A DNA stretch of 64,000 nucleotides from an uncultured Desulfatitalea sp. (GCA_937868765.1 CALMNL010000004.1:1128749-1192748), one strand, 5' to 3'; positions 55,385 through 63,973 are shown, numbered from the stretch's first letter. A program made the numbers and translations. Notes: a model not told the origin generated them from the letters alone.

Positions 55385-55487
55385 GGTTTTAAGTTTTAGG
55401 TTTTAAGTCAAGGCATGAGGTCTATTTTATATAATCAAACGACAGCATTCCTCCACCTAAAACCTGAAACTTAAGACCTAAAACCAT
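55385..55487 (-). repeat. Dispersed intergenic repeat, copy B, with internal inverted repeat
   Basis: The fullest copy. Arms 55389-55408 and 55455-55474 are complementary at 18 of 20 positions with a 46-nt loop. Read on the minus strand it starts inside the last codons of hypF and provides its stop codon; the core is at 55437-55464. The element fills nearly the whole hypF-hypD gap. Confidence 0.65.
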
Positions 55488-57783
55488 TCTTAATCCTATT
55501 CCCCGCCACCACCGCCTGCCCCAATGAAATCCCGCCGTCGTTCGTCGGTACGCTCTGATGGCTGTACACCGCAAATCCCCGGTCTCTCAGGGTGGCGCCG
55601 AGCCCTTCGAGCAGCAGGGTGTTCTGGAAGCAGCCGCCGCTGAGCACCACCCGTTCCAGGCCGGTTTCCTCGCGCAGCGCCGCACACAGGGCGGCCCAGC
55701 CGTCGATGAGGGTGTCGTGGAAGCGCCGGGAGACGATGAAGGCCGGTGTGCCTTGCAGAATGTCTTCGACCAGGGCGCGCAGGATGGCGCCGGCGTCTAC
55801 CTGCTTGACCGCACCCGCGCCCCACGGAAAAGAATATCCGCCCTGGGCGCGGCCATCGGCGATCATCTCCAGCTCCATGGCGGCCTGGCCTTCGAAGGCC
55901 ACGGCCCGGCGCAAACCGATGATGGCGGCCGCGGCATCGAAGAGCCGGCCCAGGCTGGAAGTCAGCGGCGCGTTCACCCGGCGCCGGATCATCTGCACCA
56001 GGATCTCGCCTTTTTCCCGGGGGGTCTGCCGGACCAGGGGCAGATCCAGGTGCCACAGGTCGTCGCCGTAACAGTGGTGCAGCCAGGCCAGCGCCATGCG
56101 CCAGGGTTCCTTGATGGCGGCCGCGCCGCCGGGCATGGGCGCGCAGGCCAGGTGGGCCAGGCGTTGGAAACCGGTTTCGTCGGCGGCCAGCACTTCGCCG
56201 CCCCACACCGTGCCGTCCGGGCCGTAGCCCGTGCCGTCGAACGAGAGGCCCAGGACCCGGCCCGTCAACTGGTGCTCGGCCATGCAGGCGGCCACATGGG
56301 CGTGGTGGTGCTGCACCTGGATCACCGGCAGATCGGACCGGGAGAGGGCCCAGCGGGTGCTGAGATAGTCCGGGTGCAGATCGCAGGCCACGGCCTGGGG
56401 CGCGATGTCCAGGATGCGCTGGAGATGGGCGATGGTCTGGGCGAAGAAATCTTCGGTGGCCTGATTTTCCAGGTCGCCGATGTGCTGACTGACGAAGGCC
56501 TGGTTGCCGCGGTTCAGACAGACGGTGCTCTTGAGCTCGCCGCCGCAGGCCAGCACCATGGGCAGATCGTCTTTGAGAAAGATCGGCAGCGGCACGAAAC
56601 CCCGGGAGCGGCGCAACAGCCGGGTCTGGCCGTCGGCCCGGCGGGCCACGCTGTCATCGGTGCGCAGACGGATGGGCCGATCGTGGAGCAGGAAGTAATC
56701 GGCGATGGCGCCCAGGCGCGCCAAGGCCTCGTCGTTGTCGATGGCGATGGGCTCTTCGCTCAGGTTGCCGCTGGTCATCACCAGGGCGGTGAACCCTTGG
56801 GCCAAGAGCAGATAGTGCAAGGGCGTATAGGGCAGCATCACGCCGTAATAGTGGTTGCGGGGGGCCACCGAATAGGCCAGCCGCTCGGGCAGGCGCTTGG
56901 GCAGGAGCACGATGGGCCGCTGGATGGCGCCGAGCAGCGCCTGCTCGTCCCGGCCCAGCTGGGCGAACCCGGCGATGGTCGCCAGATCGGGCGCCATCAC
57001 CGCCAGGGGCTTTTCCTCGCGGTGCTTGCGCGCCCGCAGCCGTTCCACGGCCGGGTCGTTGAGGGCGTCGACCGTCAGGTGGAAGCCGCCCAGTCCCTTG
57101 AGCGCCACGATGTGCCCCTCTTTGAGCAGCTGCGCAGCCCGGGCGATGGGATCGTCGCCGGACAGCGCCTCCCCGTGGGCGTCGGTCAGCCAGACCCGGG
57201 GGCCGCACACGGCGCAGGCATTGGGCTGGGCATGGTAGCGCCGGTCGGCCGGGTCGTCGTACTCGGCCTGGCAGCGGGCGCACATGGCAAAGCCGCGCAT
57301 GGCGGTGTTGGGGCGGTCGTAGGGTACATCGTCGATGATGGTGTAGCGCGGCCCGCAGTTGGTGCAGTTGATGAAGGGGTAGCCGCAGCGCCGGTCGCCG
57401 GGATCGAAGAGTTCCCGGAGGCAGTCGTCGCAGACAGCCACATCCGGTGAGATGAGGGCCGTGCGGGCGGCATCGGCCTGGCTGGGACGAATGGTAAAAT
57501 CGGCATACCCCGTCACTGGCCGGTCCAGGATCTCCACGGCCACGATGTGGGCCAGGGGCGGTTTCTCCCTGGGCAGCGCCGCCAGAAACGCCGCCAGCGC
57601 CCCGGCGGCGGCCTCCACCTGGAGGGTCACGCCGGCGCTGGTGTTGATCACCTCGCCGCGCACCCCGTGGCTGCGGGCCAAACGATGTACATAGGGCCGG
57701 AAACCGACCCCCTGAACGACCCCGCGAACGTGAACCTGCTTGGCCGCAATGGGGTTATGGTCGGATGCTTGAATCTGCGCCAT
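55471..57783 (-). CDS. hypF: Carbamoyltransferase HypF
   Basis: A 770-residue enzyme that makes the carbamoyl group later turned into CN. Domains in order: acylphosphatase (residues 15-100, RGVVQGVGFRPYVHRLA), two zinc fingers (CDDCLRELF..., CTNCGPRYT, CARCQAEYD, CAVCGPRVW, about 115-205), YrdC-like (215-400), and the Kae1-like C-terminus with VQVQHHHAHVAACMAEH and LSFDGTGYGPDGTVWGGE. The last residues and stop are provided by the dispersed repeat, so the C-terminal tail may be recently changed. Confidence 0.95.
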   Translation of the reverse strand: MAQIQASDHNPIAAKQVHVRGVVQGVGFRPYVHRLARSHGVRGEVINTSAGVTLQVEAAAGALAAFLAALPREKPPLAHIVAVEILDRPVTGYADFTIRPSQADAARTALISPDVAVCDDCLRELFDPGDRRCGYPFINCTNCGPRYTIIDDVPYDRPNTAMRGFAMCARCQAEYDDPADRRYHAQPNACAVCGPRVWLTDAHGEALSGDDPIARAAQLLKEGHIVALKGLGGFHLTVDALNDPAVERLRARKHREEKPLAVMAPDLATIAGFAQLGRDEQALLGAIQRPIVLLPKRLPERLAYSVAPRNHYYGVMLPYTPLHYLLLAQGFTALVMTSGNLSEEPIAIDNDEALARLGAIADYFLLHDRPIRLRTDDSVARRADGQTRLLRRSRGFVPLPIFLKDDLPMVLACGGELKSTVCLNRGNQAFVSQHIGDLENQATEDFFAQTIAHLQRILDIAPQAVACDLHPDYLSTRWALSRSDLPVIQVQHHHAHVAACMAEHQLTGRVLGLSFDGTGYGPDGTVWGGEVLAADETGFQRLAHLACAPMPGGAAAIKEPWRMALAWLHHCYGDDLWHLDLPLVRQTPREKGEILVQMIRRRVNAPLTSSLGRLFDAAAAIIGLRRAVAFEGQAAMELEMIADGRAQGGYSFPWGAGAVKQVDAGAILRALVEDILQGTPAFIVSRRFHDTLIDGWAALCAALREETGLERVVLSGGCFQNTLLLEGLGATLRDRGFAVYSHQSVPTNDGGISLGQAVVAGNRIKNGFRS

Positions 57784-57794
57784 GACTCACGGTG

Positions 57795-58031
57795 TTACGA
57801 CGGAACATCTTTGTCGGCCGCGGCGGCCGCCTCGCGCAACAGGGCCAGGGTCTCCAGGGCGGCCTGGGCGTCGAGTTTCTGGATGGCAAAACCGGCATGC
57901 ACGATGACATAATCGCCCACCTGGGCATCTTCCAGGAGCATCAGGCTGGTCCGGCGCTGGACGCCGGCCACGTCGATGGTGGCATCGCTGCCTTCGATTT
58001 GAACGATCCGGGAGGGAATGGCAAGGCACAT
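57795..58031 (-). CDS. hypC: Hydrogenase maturation chaperone HypC
   Basis: A 78-residue chaperone that carries the Fe(CN)2CO unit and docks on the hydrogenase large subunit. It begins with the essential MCLAIPS; GDYVIVHAGFAIQKLD is the other signature. It heads the hypC-hypF-hypD-(SWIM)-hypE-apbE run, 11 bases before hypF. Confidence 0.94.
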   Translation of the reverse strand: MCLAIPSRIVQIEGSDATIDVAGVQRRTSLMLLEDAQVGDYVIVHAGFAIQKLDAQAALETLALLREAAAAADKDVPS

Positions 58032-58303
58032 AGCGTTTCTCCGGTGGGACTTGCGCTCCAGTAAGCAAATAGATTTCGAAATCTGTTAGCACCAATCCCG
58101 TAATGAAGCAAGGAGACGATAACCTTCCGCAATCCTCGGTGAACCGTCACGGTGCGTTCGGGTCATGGGCTGCAAATCAACGCTTTTCAGCGAGAAGGCC
58201 GCCCAACCTTTTCGCTTGCCAATATCGGTCCGAAGTTTATGATAGCTGCCGATACCAGCCCCCGACGGGGTCTGGCCACCCCAACCAAAGGCAGGCACCC
58301 CCC

Positions 58304-58795
58304 GTGAAGCATCTTTACCTTAAACTTCGATACGCGCCGGCGGTCCTATTGATCACGCTCCTGGTCGCGTGCAGTCCACCACCGCCCACTACCAATCCGG
58401 TCCGCTCCCTGGATGCGGAACAGTTTCATCAAATCATCACAGATAAAGCGTTCAGCGGGCTGGTGGCGGTCTTCGCCTCCTGGTGCCCCCCCTGCCGGGA
58501 GGAGCTGCCGGAACTGGCCAGGCTTTATCGCGAGCAAAAGCCGGAAGGTGCCCAGATCATCGCGGCAAGCATGGAAAAGGGCGATGTGAAGGAGGTGCAG
58601 CGCGTGGTAAACGAGCTGGGCTTGCCCTTTCCGGTCTATTATGTGGGCGAGACCCTGGGCCTGAAGTATAGAATCATCGGTGTGCCGACCCTCATGGTGG
58701 TCCGGCAAGGTAAGATCGTGGAAATGATCCCCGGCCAGCAAAGCCCGCGTGAACTGGCCGCCAAGCTCAAGGCCACGGCGTCCGGCGGATCCTGA
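58304..58795 (+). CDS. TlpA-like thioredoxin-fold lipoprotein
   Basis: A 163-residue protein from GTG 58304. The signal peptide ends in the lipobox LVAC-S (Cys 23), so it is anchored in the periplasm. A thioredoxin fold follows with the redox motif SWCPPCREELPEL and the cis-proline block IIGVPTLMVV. Members of this group reduce cytochrome c apoproteins or other periplasmic disulfides. It is divergent from hypC, with a 272-base gap between that contains no clear motif. Confidence 0.88.
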   Translation: MKHLYLKLRYAPAVLLITLLVACSPPPPTTNPVRSLDAEQFHQIITDKAFSGLVAVFASWCPPCREELPELARLYREQKPEGAQIIAASMEKGDVKEVQRVVNELGLPFPVYYVGETLGLKYRIIGVPTLMVVRQGKIVEMIPGQQSPRELAAKLKATASGGS

Positions 58796-58807
58796 TGACC
58801 GATGCAG

Positions 58808-58839
58808 AAAAAAAAGCGCCCATCCAATCGGATGGGCGC
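58808..58839 (-). terminator. Rho-independent terminator of the acidic protein gene
   Basis: Perfect 10-bp stem GCGCCCATCC (58816-58825) / GGATGGGCGC (58830-58839) with a 4-nt loop; on the minus strand eight U residues follow. It lies 87 bases after the stop at 58927 and just beyond the convergent TlpA-like gene. Confidence 0.88.
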
Positions 58840-58926
58840 GTGAGCGTTCCAGGCATAGCGGGGCCTTGCTGTTGAATCGATCCGATCCTCCTCCAAGCCA
58901 ACCTTTCTCGGCCCCGAAAGCCCCGG

Positions 58927-59409
58927 TCAGACGACATCATCGATATCAGGGGCATCGTCATCCGCCACCTGAATCGAAGACTTGAGCTCCTTGAGCACCT
59001 TGTCATCTTCGAAATCGTCTTCCATGGCCTCGTCCAGCAGTTCATCCACATCCACTTCCTCATCGACGTCCACCTCTTCCTCGAGCTCTTCGGAAGGCAG
59101 GCTGACCTCCTGGTTGAAGAGATCCCGGTCATCGAAAAAGAGTTCGGCGGATTGGTTGCCGCCTTCGGTGAGCAGGCCGGTGATGGCCTGGGCAATGGCC
59201 TGGGCGAACAGAGTGGGCGGGTACATGTTGTTGGTCCGGATGGCGTTGATCACGGACTGGGGCCCCTCTTTGAGGGCGGTGTTGATCTTGTCCTGGGTGT
59301 AGGTCTCTTCGCACAGCAGGGACATCATTTCCTTGTCCAGCTCTGCATATTCGCGAATGACCAGGGTTTTCTGGTCATCATCACGGATGATGGCGTACTT
59401 TTGCTTCAT
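58927..59409 (-). CDS. Acidic hypothetical protein
   Basis: A 160-residue protein with AAGGAGAT before ATG 59409. Residues 1-95 look like a small globular domain (KQKYAIIRDDDQKTLVIREYAELDKEMMSLLCEETY). The C-terminal 50 residues are extremely acidic (EELEEEVDVDEEVDVDELLDEAMEDDFEDD), as in chaperone-like or metal-buffering tails. No family recognised. It is followed by a strong terminator, so it is a single-gene unit. Confidence 0.7.
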   Translation of the reverse strand: MKQKYAIIRDDDQKTLVIREYAELDKEMMSLLCEETYTQDKINTALKEGPQSVINAIRTNNMYPPTLFAQAIAQAITGLLTEGGNQSAELFFDDRDLFNQEVSLPSEELEEEVDVDEEVDVDELLDEAMEDDFEDDKVLKELKSSIQVADDDAPDIDDVV

Positions 59410-59994
59410 GAGGATCTCCTTAAATACCTTTGGCTTGGATCGATGATTGATCGGACAACTAATCATCAAAGGCCCGGGTTGTCAACTCCCAAATGGGACG
59501 GCGAATCGGCGCCGGCGGCCCTGAAAGGCGGTTGAGCACCGGGTTCACGCGGAGGGCGCGCTGATTGCGATCAAAGACTTGTCTCCTGCAGGGATGTGAG
59601 TGTAAGGTCTTAGGAAGTGCGATCCGGGCGAAGGGCAGCGGGCACTCGGAAAATCGCAACGCGGGACCGCCCATGGGGTGCGGCACAATGCCTGCGATGT
59701 CGAAATGTTTTACAAACTGTCTTTTTGTAACCACATCAAAAGATGCCTATGGCAGCCCTGTCCTGAAACAGAAAGCCTATTAGCCCAGTATTGACACCCT
59801 ATAGGGATGTTGTTATGTGGTGCCGCTTGGTCCCAGATGCCAAACCGCTTGCCCCGCCTGCCTCGCAGAAACCCCGCGCCACCCCGGCGGGCAGGCGGAA
59901 TGTTGCGGAACGCGTCGCATTTGCAGCCTTTGCGGTCCAGGGGACCGTCGGGCGCCGTTCGACTTTATAAAATCTAACGTACAAAGGAACCGTT
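59410..59994. other. Long intergenic region upstream of the thiolase operon
   Basis: About 585 bases without a credible gene; short frames lack ribosome sites and have shadow-like composition. Its right part holds the candidate promoter at 59791-59819. Confidence 0.55.
59791..59819 (+). promoter_or_regulatory. Candidate promoter with a palindrome in its spacer
   Basis: TTGACA (59791-59796) and TATGTG (59814-59819) are 17 bases apart. The perfect palindrome CCCTATAGGG occupies 59797-59806 within the spacer, a position suited to a repressor or activator site. It lies 175 bases before the thiolase start. Confidence 0.45.
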
Positions 59995-61236
59995 ATGAAA
60001 GAAGTGGTCATTATCAGTGGGGTACGAACGCCGGTGGGCAGCTATATGGGCGCCCTGAAAGGCATCGAGGCCTACGACCTGGCGGCCCTCGTGATGAACG
60101 CCGCCATCCAGAAGGCGGGCATCGCGGCCACCGATGTGGACGAGGTGGTCTTTGGCCAGGCCTATCAGAACGGCGAGTATGTCAACATCGCCCGCATGGG
60201 GCTGCTCACGGCCGGCTGGCCGGATTCGATCCCCGGCGTCACCATCGACCGGCGCTGCTGCACCGGTCTGGACGTGGTGCGTTTCGCCTCGGCCCTGATC
60301 CAGGCGGGCCAGGCCGAGATCGTGGTGGCCGGCGGCGTGGAGAGCATGAGCAACGCCGAGTTCTATCTGCCCGGCAGCATCAAGTGGGGCGTGGGCGGCA
60401 CCGGCGGCATGCCCCGGGGGCATGGCGACCTGGCCATCTGGGGGCTGCGCTTCTACGACCGTATTCAGCGCGCCCGGGTCATGTCCCAGCCGGAAAAGCG
60501 CTTCGGCATCCTGCCCTCCATGATGGCGTGGGCCGAAACCGCGGCCAAGGTGGAAAACATCACCCGCGAGGCGTGCGACCAGTGGGCGCTGGAAAGCCAT
60601 CGCAAGGCGTGCGCAGCCATGGCGGCCGGCAAGTTCAACGACGAGATCGTGCCGGTGCCCGTGCCCCAGCGCAAGGGCGACCCGCTGATGGTCGCCCAGG
60701 ATGAAAACCCGCGCAGCGACACCGCCATCGAAAAACTGGCCAAGCTCAAACCCGTCTTGGGCGGCGTGTGCACGGCCGGCAACTCCTCCACCGAGAACGA
60801 CGGCGCGGCCGCCGTGGTGGTCACCACCCGGGAAAAGGCCGAGGCCCTGGGCATCGCCCCGATGGCGACCTTCAAGGTGTGCGCCGTGGCCGGCGACGAC
60901 CCGCGCCACGCCTACCGCACGGTGCCGGTGGCGGTCAACAAGGCCCTCTCCATGTCCGGCCACAAGATCGGCGAGATGGAGCTGATCGAGGTGCAGGAGG
61001 CCTTCGCGGCCCAGGTACTGGCCGATCTGAAAGAGATGGGCGTGGGGCCGGACGATTATGCCAAAGTCAATGTCAACGGCTCGGGCATCTCCCTGGGCCA
61101 CCCCATTGCCGCCACGGGCACGCGCGTGCTGGTATCACTGCTGCATGAGATGAAGCGGCGCAATGCGCGTCTGGCCCTGGAGTGCATCTGCGGCGGCGGC
61201 GGCCTGGGCATCGCCGCGGTGCTGGAACGCAAATAG
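59995..61236 (+). CDS. Acetyl-CoA C-acyltransferase (thiolase)
   Basis: A 413-residue biosynthetic/degradative thiolase that joins or cleaves acyl-CoA units. All catalytic parts are present: nucleophile in TIDRRCCTGLDVVRFA (about Cys 90), GHPIAATGTR with the histidine, and CICGGGGLG with the second cysteine. AAAGGAA stands before ATG 59995. It is 57 bases upstream of the acyl-CoA dehydrogenase, so both likely serve one beta-oxidation-like pathway. Unlike the serine-bearing homologue at 13 kb, this one should be active. Confidence 0.93.
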   Translation: MKEVVIISGVRTPVGSYMGALKGIEAYDLAALVMNAAIQKAGIAATDVDEVVFGQAYQNGEYVNIARMGLLTAGWPDSIPGVTIDRRCCTGLDVVRFASALIQAGQAEIVVAGGVESMSNAEFYLPGSIKWGVGGTGGMPRGHGDLAIWGLRFYDRIQRARVMSQPEKRFGILPSMMAWAETAAKVENITREACDQWALESHRKACAAMAAGKFNDEIVPVPVPQRKGDPLMVAQDENPRSDTAIEKLAKLKPVLGGVCTAGNSSTENDGAAAVVVTTREKAEALGIAPMATFKVCAVAGDDPRHAYRTVPVAVNKALSMSGHKIGEMELIEVQEAFAAQVLADLKEMGVGPDDYAKVNVNGSGISLGHPIAATGTRVLVSLLHEMKRRNARLALECICGGGGLGIAAVLERK

Positions 61237-61293
61237 CGACGCCCCGGCGGGCGTCTGAATCTTCATTATTCTACTCATGGGAGGGTAGCCAAC

Positions 61294-62457
61294 ATGGATT
61301 TCAAATTGTCAAAAGAACACGAGATGCTGCGCAAGGCCGTCCAGGACTTCGCCAAGAAAAAGATCGCCCCCTTCGTGGACGAATGGGACCGCAACCACTA
61401 CCTGCCGATCAAGGAAGTGATCAAGCCCATGGGCGAACTGGGATTCTTCGGTGCCGTGATTCCCGAAGCGTACGGCGGCGAGAACATGGGCTGGCTGGCC
61501 ACCTCCATCATCACCGAAGAGATTGCCCGCGTGTCCAGCTCCCTGCGGGTACAGTACAACCTGTCGGCCATCGGTTGCGCTTTTCCGATTTACCGCTACG
61601 GCACCGAGGCGGCCAAGCAGAAGTATGTGCGCAAGCTGGCCGAGGGCGACTACCTGGGCAGTTTCGCCATCACCGAGCCCAACGCCGGGTCGGATATCAT
61701 GTCCATCGAGACCCTGGCCGAGGACAAGGGCGACCACTTCGTGCTCAACGGCTCCAAGACCTGGATCTCCAACGCCAACCAGGCCGACGTGACCATCGTC
61801 TATGCCTTCACCGACAAGTCCAAGGGCGGCAAGGGGCTTTCGGCCTTCATCGTCGAACTGCGCAACTTCAACGGCATCAAGACCACCGACCTGGACAAGA
61901 TGGGCTCCTACAGCTCGCCCACCGGCGAGATCTTCTTCGACAACACCCGTGTGCCCAAGGAGAATCTGCTGGGCCAAGTGGGCGACGGCGCCAAGATCGT
62001 CTTCGGCTCGTTGAACAATACGCGCCTCTCGGCCGCGGCCGGCGCCGTGGGCTGCGCCCAGGCCTGCCTGGACATCGCCACCAAGTACTGCAACGAGCGC
62101 AAGCAGTTCGGCCAGCCCATCGGCAAGTTCCAGATGAACCAGGACCTCATCGCCCAGATGGTGTGCGACGTGGAAGCCGCCCGCCTGCTGGTTTACAAGG
62201 CCTCGCTGCAGAAGGACGACGGCAACCTGGGCAACGGCATGGAGGTGGCCCAGGCCAAGTACTTCGCCGGCGAGACCGCCATGAAGTGCGCCAACTACGC
62301 CCTGCGCATCATGGGCGCCTACGGCTACTCCACCGAGTACCCGGTGGCCCGCTACTACCGCGACATCCCCACCTACGTCATGGTGGAAGGCTCGGCCAAC
62401 ATCTGCAAGACCATCATCGCCCAGGATCAGCTCGGCTACCGCAAGGCCAATCGGTAA
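61294..62457 (+). CDS. Acyl-CoA dehydrogenase, glutaryl-CoA-dehydrogenase-like
   Basis: A 387-residue FAD enzyme. FAITEPNAGSDIMSIETLAEDKGDHFVLNGSKTWISNA and the C-terminal YYRDIPTYVMVEGSANICK carry the FAD-binding and catalytic glutamate regions. As I recall, the sequence is near the non-decarboxylating glutaryl-CoA dehydrogenase of Desulfococcus multivorans, especially in the N-terminus and the EGSANICKxIIAxDQLG-x-RKANR ending. That would give glutaconyl-CoA from glutaryl-CoA, with electrons to EtfAB. Whether it decarboxylates cannot be read here. GGGAGGG precedes the ATG; it follows the thiolase. Confidence 0.9.
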   Translation: MDFKLSKEHEMLRKAVQDFAKKKIAPFVDEWDRNHYLPIKEVIKPMGELGFFGAVIPEAYGGENMGWLATSIITEEIARVSSSLRVQYNLSAIGCAFPIYRYGTEAAKQKYVRKLAEGDYLGSFAITEPNAGSDIMSIETLAEDKGDHFVLNGSKTWISNANQADVTIVYAFTDKSKGGKGLSAFIVELRNFNGIKTTDLDKMGSYSSPTGEIFFDNTRVPKENLLGQVGDGAKIVFGSLNNTRLSAAAGAVGCAQACLDIATKYCNERKQFGQPIGKFQMNQDLIAQMVCDVEAARLLVYKASLQKDDGNLGNGMEVAQAKYFAGETAMKCANYALRIMGAYGYSTEYPVARYYRDIPTYVMVEGSANICKTIIAQDQLGYRKANR

Positions 62458-62520
62458 GATTCGAGTCCGGGCGTCAGGATCTCCGACGCCTGGACTCGGT
62501 TTTAAGTGTAAGGGGCACGT

Positions 62521-63138
62521 ATGCCATCGGTTTTAGAAGTCTTCTCCGACTACATCTGACCCTGGTGCTACTTCGTTACCGGGCGTATCGAACGAGCACA
62601 GCAGGAGTTGGATCTGACGGTTCGCTGGACGGCCTTTCCGCTGCACCCCGAAACACCGGACGGGGGGCGCAGCCTGGAAGAGCTCTTCGCCGGTCGCGGG
62701 GTGGATATTCCCGCGGTCCTGGCCCGCCTGAAAAGCACGGCCGCCGATCTGGGGCTGCCCTTCACCGCGCGATCCATGACCTACAACAGCCGCCGGGCCC
62801 AGGAGCTGGGCAAATGGGCCGAGGCCGAAGGCCGGGGCGAGCGCTTCCACCATCTGGTTTTCGAGGCCTACTTCGCCCACGGCCGCAACATCGCCCAGCT
62901 GCAGGTGCTGGCCGAGCTGGTCGCGGCCGCGGGCCTGGACCCCGCGGCGGCCCAAAGGGTACTGGACGAGGGCCGCTACCAGGCCGCGGTGGACGCGGAT
63001 TGGCGCCGCAGCCGGGAATTGGGCATCACGGCCGTACCCACCTTTCAAATCCAGGGCCGCCGCCTGGTGGGCGCCCACCCGTACGAGGCCATCCGGGATC
63101 TGGCCCTGCTCGCCGGCGCCGCGGCCAAAAAATCCTGA
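62521..63138 (+). CDS. FrnE/DsbA-family oxidoreductase, predicted selenoprotein (UPWC)
   Basis: A 205-residue thioredoxin-fold protein of the DsbA/FrnE (2-hydroxychromene-2-carboxylate isomerase-like) family. From ATG 62521, with AAGGGG ahead, it reads MPSVLEVFSDYI, then TGA (62557-62559), then PWCYF. Relatives have S-D-Y/F-x-C-P-W-C-Y here, so TGA stands at the first active-site cysteine: Sec13-Pro-Trp-Cys16. The remainder is intact: helical insert with SRRAQELGKWAEAEGRG and FHHLVFEAYFAHGRNI, the cis-proline VPTFQIQGRRLVGAHPYEAI. A SECIS-like hairpin follows the TGA. Without recoding only a fragment from 62608 would be called. Confidence 0.87.
62565..62599 (+). promoter_or_regulatory. Candidate bacterial SECIS element
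   Basis: Starting five bases after the TGA: GTGCT (62565-62569) pairs with AGCAC (62595-62599); after an AC/CG internal loop TTCG (62572-62575) pairs with CGAA (62589-62592); a T/T mismatch and a TA/TA pair carry the apical loop CCGGGCG (62579-62585). The loop begins 20 bases after the TGA and contains GG, as bacterial SECIS loops do for SelB binding. Confidence 0.7.
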
Positions 63139-63177
63139 AGGCCGGCAACGCGTTCCGCCGTCTTAGGTGGCCTTTTT
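63138..63177 (+). terminator. Rho-independent terminator after the selenoprotein gene
   Basis: AAGGCC (63138-63143) pairs with GGCCTT (63169-63174), enclosing a 25-nt loop, and runs into TTTTT. It ends the thiolase-dehydrogenase-selenoprotein run. Confidence 0.6.
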
Positions 63178-63421
63178 CCGCAACCCAAGGGTAGCGCGCT
63201 ACCCAACCATTTACTTTCTTTCATACGCCGGGGGCCGGCAGGGACGGGTCGGCCGGTGGCCGGATCAAACCCTCCAAACGGGCAACCTATCTGAATCAAA
63301 TGAGAATCAGGGGTTGCTCGGGAGGAAGGCATATCTTTGCGCCCAGGATGGGCATGAAAAATGCTTCAAGTTTCGAGGCGTTTGCGAACCACACTTTTTG
63401 CGTCACAAGGAGGCTGTTCCC

Positions 63422-63973
63422 ATGCCCATGCCTTTAGGACATACCGCCATCGGTCTCGTCGCTTTCGAGACCGCCCGAACCCCCCAGCGCTCGGGTAACC
63501 GCCTGGCCCTGTGCGCCTATATCACTGTTTTGGCCAACCTGCCCGACCTGGACATCCTCTTCGGGCTGCTCGTCACCGGAAACGGTTCGGCCTTTCACCG
63601 CGGCCCGACCCACAGCCTGCTCTTCGCCCTGGGGGCCGGCTATCTGGCGTCCCGGCTCATGCGCCGGTGGCCCAACGGCCCCCAGCTGGGGTTCGCCACG
63701 AGCGCCCTGCTGATCTTCTCCCATGTGGCCGCCGACATGCTCCTGACCAGCTCGCCGGTCTCCCTTTTCTGGCCCCTGGAACTGAACTGGTCCATGGGGT
63801 ACAGCGATTGGGGCAACGTGATTCGCCTGGCTCTCTTCCAGAGTCTTCAGGATTTCGTGATCGCGTGCCTGGCCGGCATCTATCTCTTCATCGTACGAAA
63901 GGTACGCGGCACTACCGTGGTTCACGAAGCGCTCCTGGCACTGTTCGGTGACCGGGCCAAATCGGCCCGCTGA
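63422..63973 (+). CDS. DUF457/YdjM-like inner-membrane metal-dependent hydrolase
   Basis: A 183-residue membrane protein. MPLGHTAIGLVAFE with its histidine, NLPDLDIL (acidic residues) and FHRGPTHSLLFAL (HRGxTHS) form the metal site of the YdjM/DUF457 family; four hydrophobic helices are seen. VAADMLLTSSPVSLFWPL is the third conserved block. ATG 63422 has AAGGAGG nine bases before. Substrate unknown; E. coli YdjM is an SOS-induced relative. The window ends 27 bases after its stop. Confidence 0.85.
   Translation: MPMPLGHTAIGLVAFETARTPQRSGNRLALCAYITVLANLPDLDILFGLLVTGNGSAFHRGPTHSLLFALGAGYLASRLMRRWPNGPQLGFATSALLIFSHVAADMLLTSSPVSLFWPLELNWSMGYSDWGNVIRLALFQSLQDFVIACLAGIYLFIVRKVRGTTVVHEALLALFGDRAKSAR

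Noticed and set aside
62608-63138. Calling the FrnE-like gene from the ATG at 62608
   Set aside because: That start drops the thioredoxin active site and lacks a good ribosome site; the upstream frame is conserved apart from one TGA that fits selenocysteine.
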